From the NCBI GenBank assembly GCA_965216515.1, contig OZ244173.1:1984001-2048000 (forward strand): a stretch of 64,000 nt of DNA. Reading direction: 5' to 3'. The translations under genes were made by a program, and so were the position numbers. The notes beneath the pieces were generated by a model. The model worked only from the letters and a program-made list of their open reading frames with translations. It did no database searches and had not been told where the DNA came from. Of this stretch, positions 45,336 to 56,335 are shown in pieces (within the stretch, counting starts at the first letter, position 1; each line of letters opens with the position of its first letter). This DNA is from CAXMRP01 sp965216515. Its GTDB lineage: Bacteria > Pseudomonadota > Alphaproteobacteria > Rhizobiales > Afifellaceae.

Positions 45336-45902
45336 ATGGCAAAAAAGACGGTTCAGCGTCAGGGGTTCAAGACAAACGAGAGTGTCGTCTACCCTTCTCA
45401 CGGTGTTGGCAGGATCACCGACATCGAGGAGCAGGAAGTCGCCGGCATCTCCATGGAACTGTTTGTCATTGACTTCGAGAAAGACAAAATGACCCTTCGC
45501 GTGCCGATTGCCAAGGCCGCTTCTGTCGGCATGCGCAAGCTCTCCGAGCCGGCCGCCGTGAAAAAGGCGATCGACACCGTGCGCGGCCGTGCGCGCGTGA
45601 AGCGTACGATGTGGAGCCGCCGTGCCCAGGAATATGAAGCCAAGATCAATTCCGGCGATCTGATTGCGATCTCAGAGGTTGTTCGCGATCTCTATCGCTC
45701 CGATTCGCAGCCCGAGCCGTCTTATTCGGAACGGCAGCTGTATGAAGCGGCGATCGACCGCATGTCTCGGGAAGTCGCAGCGGTGGAGAAAATTGCCGAG
45801 AGCGACGCCGTGAAGAAGATTGAAACGGCCATAGAGGACAGTCCGCGCCGCAAACGGGCACTTCAGGCGGCCGAGGAGGCCGAGCAGGAAAAGGCCGCGT
45901 AA
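45336..45902 (+). CDS. carD: CarD family transcriptional regulator (CdnL)
   Basis: 188 residues from the ATG at 45336; the in-frame ATG at 45285 adds 17 residues not found in the family. CarD/CdnL binds RNA polymerase and stabilises open complexes at rRNA and growth promoters. The N-terminal RNAP-interacting (Tudor-like) domain is VVYPSHGVGRITDIEEQEVAG, and the C-terminal part is helical with a conserved RVKRTMWSRRAQEYEAKI-type stretch and Trp that contacts the -10 fork. SGDLIAISEVVRDLYRSDSQ is typical. An intrinsic terminator follows, so carD ends its own transcript. Confidence 0.94.
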   Translation: MAKKTVQRQGFKTNESVVYPSHGVGRITDIEEQEVAGISMELFVIDFEKDKMTLRVPIAKAASVGMRKLSEPAAVKKAIDTVRGRARVKRTMWSRRAQEYEAKINSGDLIAISEVVRDLYRSDSQPEPSYSERQLYEAAIDRMSREVAAVEKIAESDAVKKIETAIEDSPRRKRALQAAEEAEQEKAA

Positions 45903-45940
45903 CGCGCCATTGACGACCTTTTGAACACGTCGTTCACCAG

Positions 45941-45966
45941 AAACCCGGCCCCAGGCCGGGTTTTTT
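45941..45966 (+). terminator. Intrinsic terminator after carD
   Basis: A perfect 10-base stem, AAACCCGGCC-CCA-GGCCGGGTTT, is followed at once by more T's (TTTTTT in total). It lies 39 bases past the carD stop and 70 before the rpoH start, so rpoH probably has its own promoter. It is the clearest intrinsic terminator in the window. Confidence 0.93.
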
Positions 45967-46038
45967 GTCTATGATGGGCGTACCGGCAAAGGCGTATGCG
46001 GATGCTCCGCAGCCGCCGATACCACAATGGAGCGTGAC

Positions 46039-46905
46039 ATGGTCGACGATTCCGCTCATCGGCGCAGATTGGTCAAGGCGGCCATGCGTGCGCCCTATCT
46101 GGAACGCGAAGAGGAGCATGACCTTGCGGTGCGCTGGAAGGAAGCCAGCGATCAGGATGCCCTGCACCGCCTCACGGTCGCGCACATGCGGCTGGTGATC
46201 TCGATCGCATCACGGTTCAGGAATTTCGGACTTTCCCTGTCCGACATGATCCAGGAGGGCCATGTCGGGCTCCTGGAAGCGGCGGCGCGCTACGAGCCGG
46301 AGCGTGGTGTCCGGTTTTCCACCTATGCCACCTGGTGGATTCGCGCCTCCATCCAGGACTATGTTCTGCGCAACTGGTCAATCGTCCGCGGCGGCACGTC
46401 GTCCGCACAGAAATCCCTGTTCTTCAACCTGCGCCGGTTGCGTGCCCGCATCGCGCGCAGCGATCCGTCCGTCAACGATGCCGAACTGTACACGGAGATC
46501 GCCAGGGCGCTGGGGGTCAACCGGCAGGATGTGGCGCTTATGGATTCCCGCCTGTCGGCACCCGACACGTCGCTCAACGCGCCGATGACCGAAAGCGACG
46601 GAACGAGTGCCCAGAAACAGGATTTCCTGGAAAGCGACCAGCCGCTTCAGGATGCCATGGTCGAAAGTGAAATCGACGGCGAGCGCCGCTCCATATGGCT
46701 TCACGAAGCGCTCGACGTGCTCAACGAACGCGAGCGCATGATCGTGCGCAAGCGCCGGCTGGCGGATGACGGGGAAACCCTGGAATCCCTGGGGCATGCG
46801 CTGGGCATATCCAAGGAGCGTGTCCGCCAGATCGAAGCCGCCGCCCTGGAAAAGCTGCGCACTGCCCTGCTGTCAAAAAACGGCGATCCCGCGACCTTTG
46901 TCTAG
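46039..46905 (+). CDS. rpoH: RNA polymerase sigma-32 factor RpoH
   Basis: 288 residues from the ATG at 46039, preceded by GGAG at 6 bases; the ATG at 46027 has no such site. RpoH directs RNA polymerase to heat-shock genes. Region 2 has EGHVGLLEAAARYEPERGVRFSTYATWWIRASIQ-type sequence (quoted in part: FSTYATWWIRASIQDYV). The RpoH box, diagnostic of sigma-32, is QKSLFFNLR at 124-132. Region 4 ends with the helix-turn-helix LGISKERVRQIEAAALEKLR. It lacks about 15 residues at the start compared with many alphaproteobacterial RpoH proteins. The clpB promoter in this window has the matching signature. Confidence 0.93.
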   Translation: MVDDSAHRRRLVKAAMRAPYLEREEEHDLAVRWKEASDQDALHRLTVAHMRLVISIASRFRNFGLSLSDMIQEGHVGLLEAAARYEPERGVRFSTYATWWIRASIQDYVLRNWSIVRGGTSSAQKSLFFNLRRLRARIARSDPSVNDAELYTEIARALGVNRQDVALMDSRLSAPDTSLNAPMTESDGTSAQKQDFLESDQPLQDAMVESEIDGERRSIWLHEALDVLNERERMIVRKRRLADDGETLESLGHALGISKERVRQIEAAALEKLRTALLSKNGDPATFV

Positions 46906-46909
46906 ATAA

Positions 46910-46928
46910 CCGGACCGGCGAAGTCCGG
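46910..46928. terminator. Possible bidirectional terminator between rpoH and atpC
   Basis: CCGGAC-7-GTCCGG, a perfect 6-base stem, fills the 57-base gap between two convergent genes. There is no T-run on either side. Confidence 0.3.
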
Positions 46929-46962
46929 CGGACGGTCGGGTACCAGCGGAATATGCCCCGCT

Positions 46963-47367
46963 TCAGCCGGCAAGTGCCTTTTGAACGTCGAGAAGGTCGT
47001 TCAGCCTTGATTCTGCCTTCGCCTTCCTGTCCGGATCGCTGGCATCGGCGATATCTTCCCGAACATTCTGGATCGTCTGGGCGAGATCGTCGGCATCGAC
47101 ATCGGCAAGCGCGATCGCCTCTTCCGCCAGCAGCGTCAATCCGTCCGAACTGACATCGGCAAAACCGCCGCGCACGTAGATCCGCGTGGCCTCGCCGCCT
47201 CCGGCCTGGATTTCCACCACCCCGGGTTTCAGCGTCGTCATGAAGGGGGCGTGATTGACCAGAACGGTAAAGTAGCCGTCCGCGCCCGGCACGGTCACAC
47301 TGTCCACCGTTTCCGACATCAAAAGTCGTTCCGGTGAGACAAGATCGAATTGCAGTTCGTCCGCCAT
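46963..47367 (-). CDS. atpC: ATP synthase F1 subunit epsilon
   Basis: 134 residues. Epsilon is part of the central stalk and can inhibit ATP hydrolysis. The N-terminal beta-sandwich is visible as MADELQFDLVSPERLLMSE, then GYFTVLVNHAPFMTTLKPGVVEI, and IYVRGGFADV. A C-terminal helical hairpin follows (ESRLNDLLDVQKALAG). It is the last gene of the leftward atpHAGDC operon, 50 bases after atpD. Confidence 0.95.
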   Translation of the reverse strand: MADELQFDLVSPERLLMSETVDSVTVPGADGYFTVLVNHAPFMTTLKPGVVEIQAGGGEATRIYVRGGFADVSSDGLTLLAEEAIALADVDADDLAQTIQNVREDIADASDPDRKAKAESRLNDLLDVQKALAG

Positions 47368-47417
47368 GCCCGCTTGTCCTGTCGTCCGTTGCCTGTTCCG
47401 CGTTCAGCTGGCCGGGA

Positions 47418-48866
<1,449 letters not shown>

Positions 48867-48923
48867 CGTTTCTGTTCCCTGTTTTTCGTGTGCTGCGCCA
48901 TCAAGCCGCCCGTTAAACGGACG

Positions 48924-49823
48924 TCAGAGCGCCTCCGCACCCGAAATGATTTCGATCAGTTCCTTGGTAATCTGTGCCTGCCGCTGACGGTTGTAGGACA
49001 ATGTCAGCGAATCGATCATCTCGCCGGCATTGCGTGTGGCGCTGTCCATGGCCGACATCCGCGCGCCTTGCTCCGACGCCGCATTTTCCAGCAGCGCCTT
49101 GAAAATCTGCACCGACACGTTTCTCGGCAACAGGTCTTCCAGGATTTCTTCTTCGCTGGGCTCGTATTCATAGGCCGCCATGCCGCCCTGGCTGGCTGTC
49201 GCCGGCTCTTCGCCGTCCGCCCGATCCGTGATTTTTGCCGGCACGATCTGCTGGGCGGTCGGGATCTGCTCGATCACGGACTGGAAGCGGGAGTAGTAGA
49301 GCGTTGCAACATCGAACTCGCCCTCCCCGAACAGGTCAAGCACGTTCTGGCCGACCGAATTGGCCTCCGCGAAAGACATCGTCTTGACTTCCCGAAACGA
49401 CATCGTCTCGGTGATCCGGCTGGAAAACTCCCGTTTGAGGATATCCAGGCCCTTTTTTCCGACCGTGATGATCTTTACCGTCTTGCCGTCCTTCAACAGC
49501 GCCCTGGCATCGTCGCGGGCGAGCCGCGCAATGGACGAGTTGAAGCCGCCGCACAGGCCGCGCTCGGCCGTGCAGACGATCAGCAGGTGAACATCCTCCT
49601 TGCCGGTGCCGCGGATCAGCGCCGGCGCATCCGCTGCGCCTTCTGTCGATCTGGCGATATTGGACAGCACGTTTTCCATGCGCTCCGCATAGGGTCGCGC
49701 CGCTTCCGCCGCTTCCTGGGCACGCCGCAATTTCGCCGCCGCAACCATCTGCATGGCTTTGGTGATCTTTTGCGTTGCCGTGACCGAAGCGATCCGGTTG
49801 CGCAGGTCCTTGAGGCTCGGCAT
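48924..49823 (-). CDS. atpG: ATP synthase F1 subunit gamma
   Basis: 299 residues. Gamma is the rotor shaft. It starts MPSLKDLRNRIASVTATQKITKAMQMVAAAKLRRAQ-type (quoted in part: ASVTATQKITKAMQMVAA), and ends with a conserved helix (ESEQGARMSAMDSATRNAGEMI and LSYNRQRQAQITKELIEIISG, in parts). Both terminal coiled-coil helices are intact. It lies 48 bases after atpA. Confidence 0.97.
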   Translation of the reverse strand: MPSLKDLRNRIASVTATQKITKAMQMVAAAKLRRAQEAAEAARPYAERMENVLSNIARSTEGAADAPALIRGTGKEDVHLLIVCTAERGLCGGFNSSIARLARDDARALLKDGKTVKIITVGKKGLDILKREFSSRITETMSFREVKTMSFAEANSVGQNVLDLFGEGEFDVATLYYSRFQSVIEQIPTAQQIVPAKITDRADGEEPATASQGGMAAYEYEPSEEEILEDLLPRNVSVQIFKALLENAASEQGARMSAMDSATRNAGEMIDSLTLSYNRQRQAQITKELIEIISGAEAL

Positions 49824-49870
49824 GGGCCGTTCGTCCCGTTCTGGTTACCGCTGGATGCCCGTCGATCCGA

Positions 49871-51400
49871 CTAGGCGAACGACTTGGCGAAACTGTCCAG
49901 GATGCCGGTCAGGGCTTCCGACGTTTCGTCGCTCAGCTCGCCCTCGCTGGCAATCGTCTCCAGGAGTTTGCCGTGCTCGCTGCGCAGCAGGGACAACAGA
50001 CCCTGCTCGAATTCGCCGACCTGGGCGACCTCGATCTTGTCGAGATACCCCCTGACGCCGGCGAAAATGACCACGACCTGTTCTTCCGTTTTCAATGGCG
50101 TGAATTGCGGCTGCTTCAGCAGTTCCGTCAGCCGTGCGCCGCGGTTCAGCAGCTGTTGGGTGGCGGCATCGAGATCGGAACCGAACTGTGCGAACGCCGC
50201 CATCTCGCGATACTGCGCCAATTCGCCCTTGATCGAGCCGGCGACCTGTTTCATCGCCTTGACCTGGGCTGCCGACCCCACCCGCGACACCGACAGGCCG
50301 ACATTCACGGCTGGCCGGATGCCCTGATAGAACAGGTCGGTTTCCAGGAAGATCTGGCCATCCGTGATCGAAATCACGTTTGTCGGGATGTAGGCGGAAA
50401 CGTCGTTGGCCTGTGTTTCGATCACCGGCAGCGCCGTCAGTGACCCTGATCCGTTGTCGGGATTGAGCTTGGCGGCCCGCTCCAGAAGGCGCGAGTGCAG
50501 ATAAAACACATCGCCCGGATAGGCTTCGCGGCCCGGCGGGCGCCGCAGCAGCAGCGACATCTGCCGATAGGCCACCGCCTGCTTCGACAGGTCGTCATAG
50601 GCGATCACGGCATGCATGCTGTTGTCGCGGAAATACTCGCCGATGGCGCAGCCGGAGAACGGTGCCAGAAACTGCATCGGTGCCGGATCCGACGCCGTCG
50701 CCGCTATGACCACGGAATAGTCGAGCGCTCCGCGTTCCTCCAGCACCTTGACGAACTGGGCCACCGTAGAGCGTTTTTGGCCCACGGCCACGTAGATGCA
50801 GTAGAGCTTCTTGCCCTCGTCATCGCCTTCGTTGAGCGGCCGCTGGTTGAGGAAGGTGTCCAGCACCACCGCCGTCTTGCCTGTTTGCCGGTCGCCGATG
50901 ATCAGTTCGCGCTGCCCCCGGCCGATCGGGATCAGGGCATCGATGGCCTTGAGGCCGGTCGACATCGGCTCGTGCACCGACCGTCGCGGTATGATGCCCG
51001 GCGCCTTGACGTCCACACGGCGGTTTTCTGCCGCCTCGATCGGACCCTTGCCGTCGATGGGATTGCCGAGCGCGTCGACGACGCGGCCCAACAGGCCCTT
51101 GCCGACCGGCACTTCCACGATGGCGCCGGTCCGGCGCACCGTGGCGCCTTCCTTGATTTCCCGGTCGGAGCCGAAAATGACGACACCGACATTGTCTTCT
51201 TCCAGGTTCAGGGCCATACCGCGGATGCCGCCGTCAAATTCGACCATCTCGCCGGCCTGGACCTGGTCCAGCCCGTAGACGCGGGCAATGCCGTCGCCGA
51301 CGGACAGCACCTGCCCGACTTCCGATATTTCGGCTTCCTTGCCGAAATTCTTGATCTGCTCCTTGAGAATCGAGGAGATTTCCGCGGCCCGGATATCCAT
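49871..51400 (-). CDS. atpA: ATP synthase F1 subunit alpha
   Basis: 509 residues. Alpha carries the non-catalytic nucleotide sites and the Arg finger. Walker A is GDRQTGKTAVVLDT near residue 170, and PGREAYPGDVFYLHSRLLERAA marks the nucleotide-binding region. The Arg finger lies in VGLSVSRVGSAAQ near residue 370. The start codon shares one base with the atpH stop. The operon has no F0 genes; in alphaproteobacteria these usually lie in a separate locus. Confidence 0.98.
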   Translation of the reverse strand: MDIRAAEISSILKEQIKNFGKEAEISEVGQVLSVGDGIARVYGLDQVQAGEMVEFDGGIRGMALNLEEDNVGVVIFGSDREIKEGATVRRTGAIVEVPVGKGLLGRVVDALGNPIDGKGPIEAAENRRVDVKAPGIIPRRSVHEPMSTGLKAIDALIPIGRGQRELIIGDRQTGKTAVVLDTFLNQRPLNEGDDEGKKLYCIYVAVGQKRSTVAQFVKVLEERGALDYSVVIAATASDPAPMQFLAPFSGCAIGEYFRDNSMHAVIAYDDLSKQAVAYRQMSLLLRRPPGREAYPGDVFYLHSRLLERAAKLNPDNGSGSLTALPVIETQANDVSAYIPTNVISITDGQIFLETDLFYQGIRPAVNVGLSVSRVGSAAQVKAMKQVAGSIKGELAQYREMAAFAQFGSDLDAATQQLLNRGARLTELLKQPQFTPLKTEEQVVVIFAGVRGYLDKIEVAQVGEFEQGLLSLLRSEHGKLLETIASEGELSDETSEALTGILDSFAKSFA

Positions 51401-51960
51401 CAGCTGGCCTCTTTCAGACGTGTTTTCATGGAATTGAGCTTCGTGCGAAGCGATGAATCGATCATGCGTGACCCGACGCGGACGACAAGGCCGCCGAGAA
51501 GGGCCGGTTCGACCGCCTGGGTCAGTGTTACATCCTTGCCCAGACGCGCCTTCAGCACCGCTTTCAGCTCGCCCGCCTGCGCATCGCTCAAGGGGCGGGC
51601 CGATGTCACCGAGGCCGATATTTCGTCACGATGGTCGGCCGCCATCGCCTTGAAGGCGCGGATAACGTCGCCGAGTGCGAAAAGCCGCCGGTTGCGGGCC
51701 AGAAGCTGGACAAAATTGGCCGCCAGGCCTTTGATCCCGGCAAGTCCCGCCAGCGCCCCGATGGCGCTTTCATGTTCCTGTGCGGAAATGACCGGACTGC
51801 GGACCATGCGGCGCAGGTCCTCCGATTCCGTCAGCATCGCCTGGAACCGGTCAAGAGCGGGTTCGATTTCGGCAAGCGCCTTCTCATCGAGCGCCAGTTC
51901 GAACAGCGCCGATGCATACCGTTCAGCCACACCGGAAACAGGGGAAGTCTGGTCCGTCAC
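51400..51960 (-). CDS. atpH: ATP synthase F1 subunit delta
   Basis: 186 residues from a GTG at 51960; the ATG-started frame at 52065 adds 35 residues unlike the family. Delta joins F1 to the peripheral stalk. VSGVAERYASALFELALDEK is the typical start and the C-terminal stretch LLGGLVVRVGSRMIDSSLRTKL is conserved. It is the first gene of the operon, 243 bases after priA in the same direction; the order priA-atpH is common in alphaproteobacteria. Confidence 0.93.
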   Translation of the reverse strand: MTDQTSPVSGVAERYASALFELALDEKALAEIEPALDRFQAMLTESEDLRRMVRSPVISAQEHESAIGALAGLAGIKGLAANFVQLLARNRRLFALGDVIRAFKAMAADHRDEISASVTSARPLSDAQAGELKAVLKARLGKDVTLTQAVEPALLGGLVVRVGSRMIDSSLRTKLNSMKTRLKEAS

Positions 51961-52203
51961 GCGTGTCTCTTTGTCCGTCTCTTGATTGCCGCGCCGGTAT
52001 GCCGGACGGTCGATCCCGGCATGTTTGGTGCGGAGCAGACATGAGTTGCCGATCCCTGACCGCAACCCCCGTCCTCAGGCCGCGGCTCATCTAGCACAGG
52101 GTCCGGGGGCGTGCAATATCGACGCGCTGCAACATCGGGCCAGTTTGTCGCAGTCTTCCGTCCCGGCCGATGAGGCGAAAATCCGGTCGCCGTGGCCACT
52201 GCC

Positions 52204-54381
52204 TCACACGAAGCTTTGCGGATCGACATCGACCGCCACTCGCACACTGCCGCGCGCTTTCGGGCAGGCAGACAGCCAGGCCCGCAGCCAGCCGTGCAGC
52301 CGACGGGAATCCGGCCCCTGGGCGAGCAGGCGGAACCGGTATCGGCCGCGGATCAGCGCCAGCGGCGCCTCCGCCGGGCCGAGCAGCCGCACGGCCCGCC
52401 CGTCCGGCAGGTCGTTTCGCCCGCTTGCCATCGCCATGGCCCGGGCATGGTCGAGCGCCGCCTGCCGGTCCCGTGCCGAAACCACGATCCCGGCAAGCCG
52501 CCCGAACGGCGGCAGGCCGCCACGCCGCCTGTTTTCGCTCTCAGTCGCATAGAAACCCTCCCTGTCGCCCTCGATCAGCGCTTTGAGAACCGGATGGTCC
52601 GGCGCATAGGTCTGGATCAGCGCCCGGCTTTTCTGGCCGGCCCGCCCGGCGCGGCCGGTGACCTGGGTGAGAAGTTGAAAGACCCGTTCCCCGGCCCTGG
52701 GATCATCCTGGGCCAGGCCGAGATCGGCATCGACGACGCCGACCAGGGTCAGACCGGGAAAGTTGTGCCCCTTGGCGACAAGCTGCGTGCCGATGATGAT
52801 ATCGACCTCGCCATCCATGATCGCCTGGAGTTCCAGCCGCAGTCGCTGAACGCCGCCGCCAAGATCGCTGGACAGCACCAGCGTTCGCGCCTCCGGCCAG
52901 CGGTTCAGCACTTCGTCCTGCAACCGCTCGACCCCCGGCCCGCAGGCCGCCAGGCTGTCGGCGGCGTCACAATCGGGGCAAGTCGCCGGCCGCGGGACTT
53001 CATGCCCGCAATGATGGCAGGCCAGGATACCGCGGAACCTGTGTTCCACCAGCCATGCCGAGCAGTTCGGACAGGCCAGCCGGTATCCGCAGGTCCGGCA
53101 CAGCGTCAGCGGCGCATACCCGCGCCGGTTGAGGAAGAGCAGTGATTGCGATCCGGCCTGCAGTGTCTCCTCGACCGCCGTCACCAGCGGCGGCGACAGC
53201 CAGCATTGTCGATCCGGCGGGTTCTGGCGCAGATCGATCGCCGCGACAACCGGCGGCGCCGCATCGCCATATCGGGCCGGCAGCCGGATATGAACATACC
53301 GGTCGCGGTCGGCATTGACCCGGCTTTCCACCGACGGCGTGGCCGAGGCCAGGATGACCGGGAAGCCGGCGCGAAACGCCCGCACGATCGCCATGTCGCG
53401 GGCATGGTAGATGACCCCGTCCTCCTGCTTGAACGCCGGATCGTGCTCTTCGTCGATGATCACAAGGCCGAGATCGGCGAAGGGCAGGAACAGCGCCGAA
53501 CGCGCACCGACCACCACCTGCGCGTCGCCGCTGGCAACGCCGCGCCACACCCGTGATCTCGCCTTGGTGCCGACCTCCGAATGCCAGGCCGCAGGCGGTG
53601 TGCCGAACCGGGCCGAAAACCGCTCCAGGAAACTAGCCGTCAGGGCAATTTCCGGGAGCAGAATCAGAATCTGCCGCCTCTGCCGGATCGCCTCGGCGAC
53701 GGCCTCGAAGTAAACCTCCGTCTTGCCGGAACCGGTAACGCCATCGAGCAGGGCCGCCCGGTAGCCGCCACCGATCAATCCGCGCAGTGTGTCGGCCGCC
53801 TCCGCCTGCGGCGCTGTCAGCACGGGCGCGGCAAAATCGGCATTCGGCGGCAGCGCCGCCGGTTTGGCCGGCAGGTCGACAAGCTCCAGCGTGCCCTGGT
53901 CGACCAGCCCGCCGACGACACCCGGCGAAACGCCGGCCGCCGCCGCCAGCCCTGCCCTGGTCCAGGAAAGTCCGTCATCCAGCACGTCAAGGACCCGCTT
54001 GCGCGCCGCGGTCATGCGTTCGGGCGGCGGTCCGGCGATCCGTACGCCGATGACCGGCCTTTCCGGTTCCAGTGCGCCCGGCGACCGCAGCACCATCCTC
54101 AGGACCATGCCCGGCGGCGAAAGCGTATAGTCGGCCACCCACTCGATGAAATCGATCATCGCCGCCGACAAGGGCGGCACCGGAAAAATCTGCAAAACGG
54201 GCTTTAGTTTGCGCCAATCCACCGTGTCCGCCGACACCGGCCAGACCGCGCCCAGCACCTCGCGCGGCCCCAGCGGAACGGCGACGATCGTCCCCGGGGC
54301 GAGCGGCCGGTCCGAAAGATAGGTGTAGGCCCGTTCAACCGGCACCGGAAGGAGAACCGCGACGGTGTGCATGCCGGTCAC
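52204..54381 (-). CDS. priA: Primosomal protein N' (PriA helicase)
   Basis: 725 residues. PriA restarts stalled replication forks. The N-terminal 3'-binding domain (about 1-105) opens with HTVAVLLPVPVERAYTYLSD. The DEXH core has DGVTGSGKTEVY as Walker A near residue 212, and IIDEEHDPAFKQEDG as motif II. Eight cysteines in two clusters hold zinc: CRTCGYRLACPNC and CHHCGHEVPRPATCPDC. Motifs V and VI are IGTQLVAKGHNFPG and QVTGRAGRAG. It is divergent from fsa with 119 bases between. Confidence 0.97.
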   Translation of the reverse strand: MTGMHTVAVLLPVPVERAYTYLSDRPLAPGTIVAVPLGPREVLGAVWPVSADTVDWRKLKPVLQIFPVPPLSAAMIDFIEWVADYTLSPPGMVLRMVLRSPGALEPERPVIGVRIAGPPPERMTAARKRVLDVLDDGLSWTRAGLAAAAGVSPGVVGGLVDQGTLELVDLPAKPAALPPNADFAAPVLTAPQAEAADTLRGLIGGGYRAALLDGVTGSGKTEVYFEAVAEAIRQRRQILILLPEIALTASFLERFSARFGTPPAAWHSEVGTKARSRVWRGVASGDAQVVVGARSALFLPFADLGLVIIDEEHDPAFKQEDGVIYHARDMAIVRAFRAGFPVILASATPSVESRVNADRDRYVHIRLPARYGDAAPPVVAAIDLRQNPPDRQCWLSPPLVTAVEETLQAGSQSLLFLNRRGYAPLTLCRTCGYRLACPNCSAWLVEHRFRGILACHHCGHEVPRPATCPDCDAADSLAACGPGVERLQDEVLNRWPEARTLVLSSDLGGGVQRLRLELQAIMDGEVDIIIGTQLVAKGHNFPGLTLVGVVDADLGLAQDDPRAGERVFQLLTQVTGRAGRAGQKSRALIQTYAPDHPVLKALIEGDREGFYATESENRRRGGLPPFGRLAGIVVSARDRQAALDHARAMAMASGRNDLPDGRAVRLLGPAEAPLALIRGRYRFRLLAQGPDSRRLHGWLRAWLSACPKARGSVRVAVDVDPQSFV

Positions 54382-54500
54382 CGCGCGGATCTCGCGCGGG
54401 CAAAATACCGACAGGGAGGCTGACGAACGGGAATCATTGAACTAGAAGGAACCCCAAATGGCGATCAGCCGCAACGGGACAGGGTCCGGGGGTTTGAATC

Positions 54501-55157
54501 ATGAAGTTTTTTGCAGACACGGCCGACATCGACGAGATCAGGGCTTTGGCCGAAACCGGCCTCCTGGACGGGGTGACCACCAATCCGTCGCTGATCATGA
54601 AAGCCGGCCGGCCGATGCCGGATGTGATCGCCGAGATCTGCGCCGCCGTGCCTGGCCCGGTTTCCGCGGAAGTGACCGCGACGGAAGCGGCCGCCATGAT
54701 CGCAGAAGGCCGAAAGCTGGCCGAGATCGCCGACAATGTCGCCATCAAGGTGCCGCTCACCTGGGACGGCCTGAAGGCCTGCAACACACTTGCCGGCGAA
54801 GGCCGCATGGTCAATGTCACCCTTTGCTTCAATGCCAATCAGGCACTGCTGGCCGGCCGCGCCGGCGCCGCCTTCGTGTCACCGTTCATCGGGCGCCTGG
54901 ATGACATCGGTCTTGACGGCATGGAACTGATCGAGCAGATCCGCGCCATCTACGACAATGACGCGGAGATCGGGACACAGATCCTCGCCGCGTCCATTCG
55001 ATCGCCCAACCATGTCATGCAGGCCGCGATGCTCGGGGCCGATGTCGCGACTGTGCCGCCGGCCGTGCTCAAGGGCCTGGTCAGACACCCGCTCACCGAC
55101 AAGGGCCTCGAAGCATTCCTCGCCGATTGGGCAAAAACCGGCCAGAGCATCCTGTAG
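54501..55157 (+). CDS. fsa: Fructose-6-phosphate aldolase / transaldolase-like (Fsa)
   Basis: 218 residues, the short transaldolase class. The start MKFFADTADIDEIRALAE and GVTTNPSLIMKAG are family signatures. The Schiff-base lysine is Lys83 in NVAIKVPLT. TLCFNANQALLAGRAGAAFVSPFIGRLDD fits the class (in parts: NANQALLAGRAGA, VSPFIGRLDD). Such proteins act as fructose-6-phosphate aldolase or transaldolase; which activity dominates is not resolvable from sequence. It lies between priA and xerC, a conserved position. Confidence 0.93.
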   Translation: MKFFADTADIDEIRALAETGLLDGVTTNPSLIMKAGRPMPDVIAEICAAVPGPVSAEVTATEAAAMIAEGRKLAEIADNVAIKVPLTWDGLKACNTLAGEGRMVNVTLCFNANQALLAGRAGAAFVSPFIGRLDDIGLDGMELIEQIRAIYDNDAEIGTQILAASIRSPNHVMQAAMLGADVATVPPAVLKGLVRHPLTDKGLEAFLADWAKTGQSIL

Positions 55158-55221
55158 CGCCGATGGCGGCCGATCCGACCGCCCGGCGGGGATTGCAATC
55201 CGGTAACCATTCCGCGCCACA

Positions 55222-56202
55222 ATGTGCGCCGACATGACAGCACCGCGGGCCACATCGCAGATTTTGGCCAAATTCAGCCACACCGCCGGCGCCGACCTTG
55301 CCGACGCGGCGTGCGCCTGGCTGGGGGCGCTCGGCAATGAGCGGCGGCTGGCACCCAAAACCCTGGAAGCCTATGGCCGCGACCTTCGGCAGTTTCTGCA
55401 TTTCCTCGCCGGACATCTGGGAAGCGCGCCGGGACTTGGCACCATGTCCGCGCTGGCGCCGGCCGATATCCGCGCCTTCCTTGCCGCCCGCCGGCGTGCC
55501 GGCGCCGGTGCGCGCACCCTTGCCCGTCAGATGGCGGCACTGCGCTCCTTTGCCCGGCATTGCAACCGTCACGGGCTGGCCAGCACCGATGCATTCCGCG
55601 CCGTGCGCACACCGAAGACGGGCCATTCCGTACCCAAGGCGTTGACGGTCCCCGACGCCGGCGCGTTGATCGACACCGCCGGAATCATGACCGAGGAACC
55701 CTGGATCGCCGCCCGCGACATCGCCGTCCTGACGCTATTGTACGGCTGCGGACTGCGTATTTCCGAAGCGCTTGCGCTGACACCGAAATCCGCTCCCGTT
55801 TCCAGCGACGCCATGCTCAGGGTCACCGGCAAGGGCGGCAGGGAACGACTTGTGCCGGTGCTGCCGGTTGTCGCCTGTGCTGTCGGCGACTATCTGCGGC
55901 TATGTCCCCATCCGCTCCGGCATGATGAACCGATGTTTCGCGGCGTCCGCGGCGGGCCGCTTCAGCCGGCGATTGTGCAGAGATCGGTCCGCAATCTGCG
56001 CGCCGCCCTCGGCCTTGAGGAGACGGCGACGCCGCACGCCCTGCGCCATTCGTTCGCCACCCATCTTCTGGGCCGTGGCGGCGATCTGCGGACGATCCAG
56101 GAGCTGTTGGGTCATGCCAGCCTGTCGACAACCCAGATCTATACCGATGTCGACACCGAACGGCTGCTCGATGTCTACGCCAGCGCCCACCCGCGCGCTT
56201 GA
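55222..56202 (+). CDS. xerC: Site-specific tyrosine recombinase XerC
   Basis: 326 residues; an ATG at 55234 is the alternative start. Partner of XerD in dimer resolution at dif. N-terminal core-binding domain (about 20-130). The catalytic set is Arg in GCGLRISEAL, Lys in VTGKGGRERLVP, His and Arg in PHALRHSFATHLL, His in LLGHASLSTT and Tyr in TQIYTDVD. DVDTERLLDVYASAHPRA at the C-terminus is typical of XerC. It follows fsa by 64 bases. Together with xerD at 28 kb it makes a full Xer pair. Confidence 0.93.
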   Translation: MCADMTAPRATSQILAKFSHTAGADLADAACAWLGALGNERRLAPKTLEAYGRDLRQFLHFLAGHLGSAPGLGTMSALAPADIRAFLAARRRAGAGARTLARQMAALRSFARHCNRHGLASTDAFRAVRTPKTGHSVPKALTVPDAGALIDTAGIMTEEPWIAARDIAVLTLLYGCGLRISEALALTPKSAPVSSDAMLRVTGKGGRERLVPVLPVVACAVGDYLRLCPHPLRHDEPMFRGVRGGPLQPAIVQRSVRNLRAALGLEETATPHALRHSFATHLLGRGGDLRTIQELLGHASLSTTQIYTDVDTERLLDVYASAHPRA

Positions 56203-56335
56203 TCCCGCATCTCCGGTCGACCGGTCAAATGCGTCAAACGGCACTCATGGATTTGCAACACATTCCTGTCAGGATGACCGGCCGCAGGACAAATCCCTGT
56301 GATGCAAGACAAATTCCAGTGACACGAACGCCTGA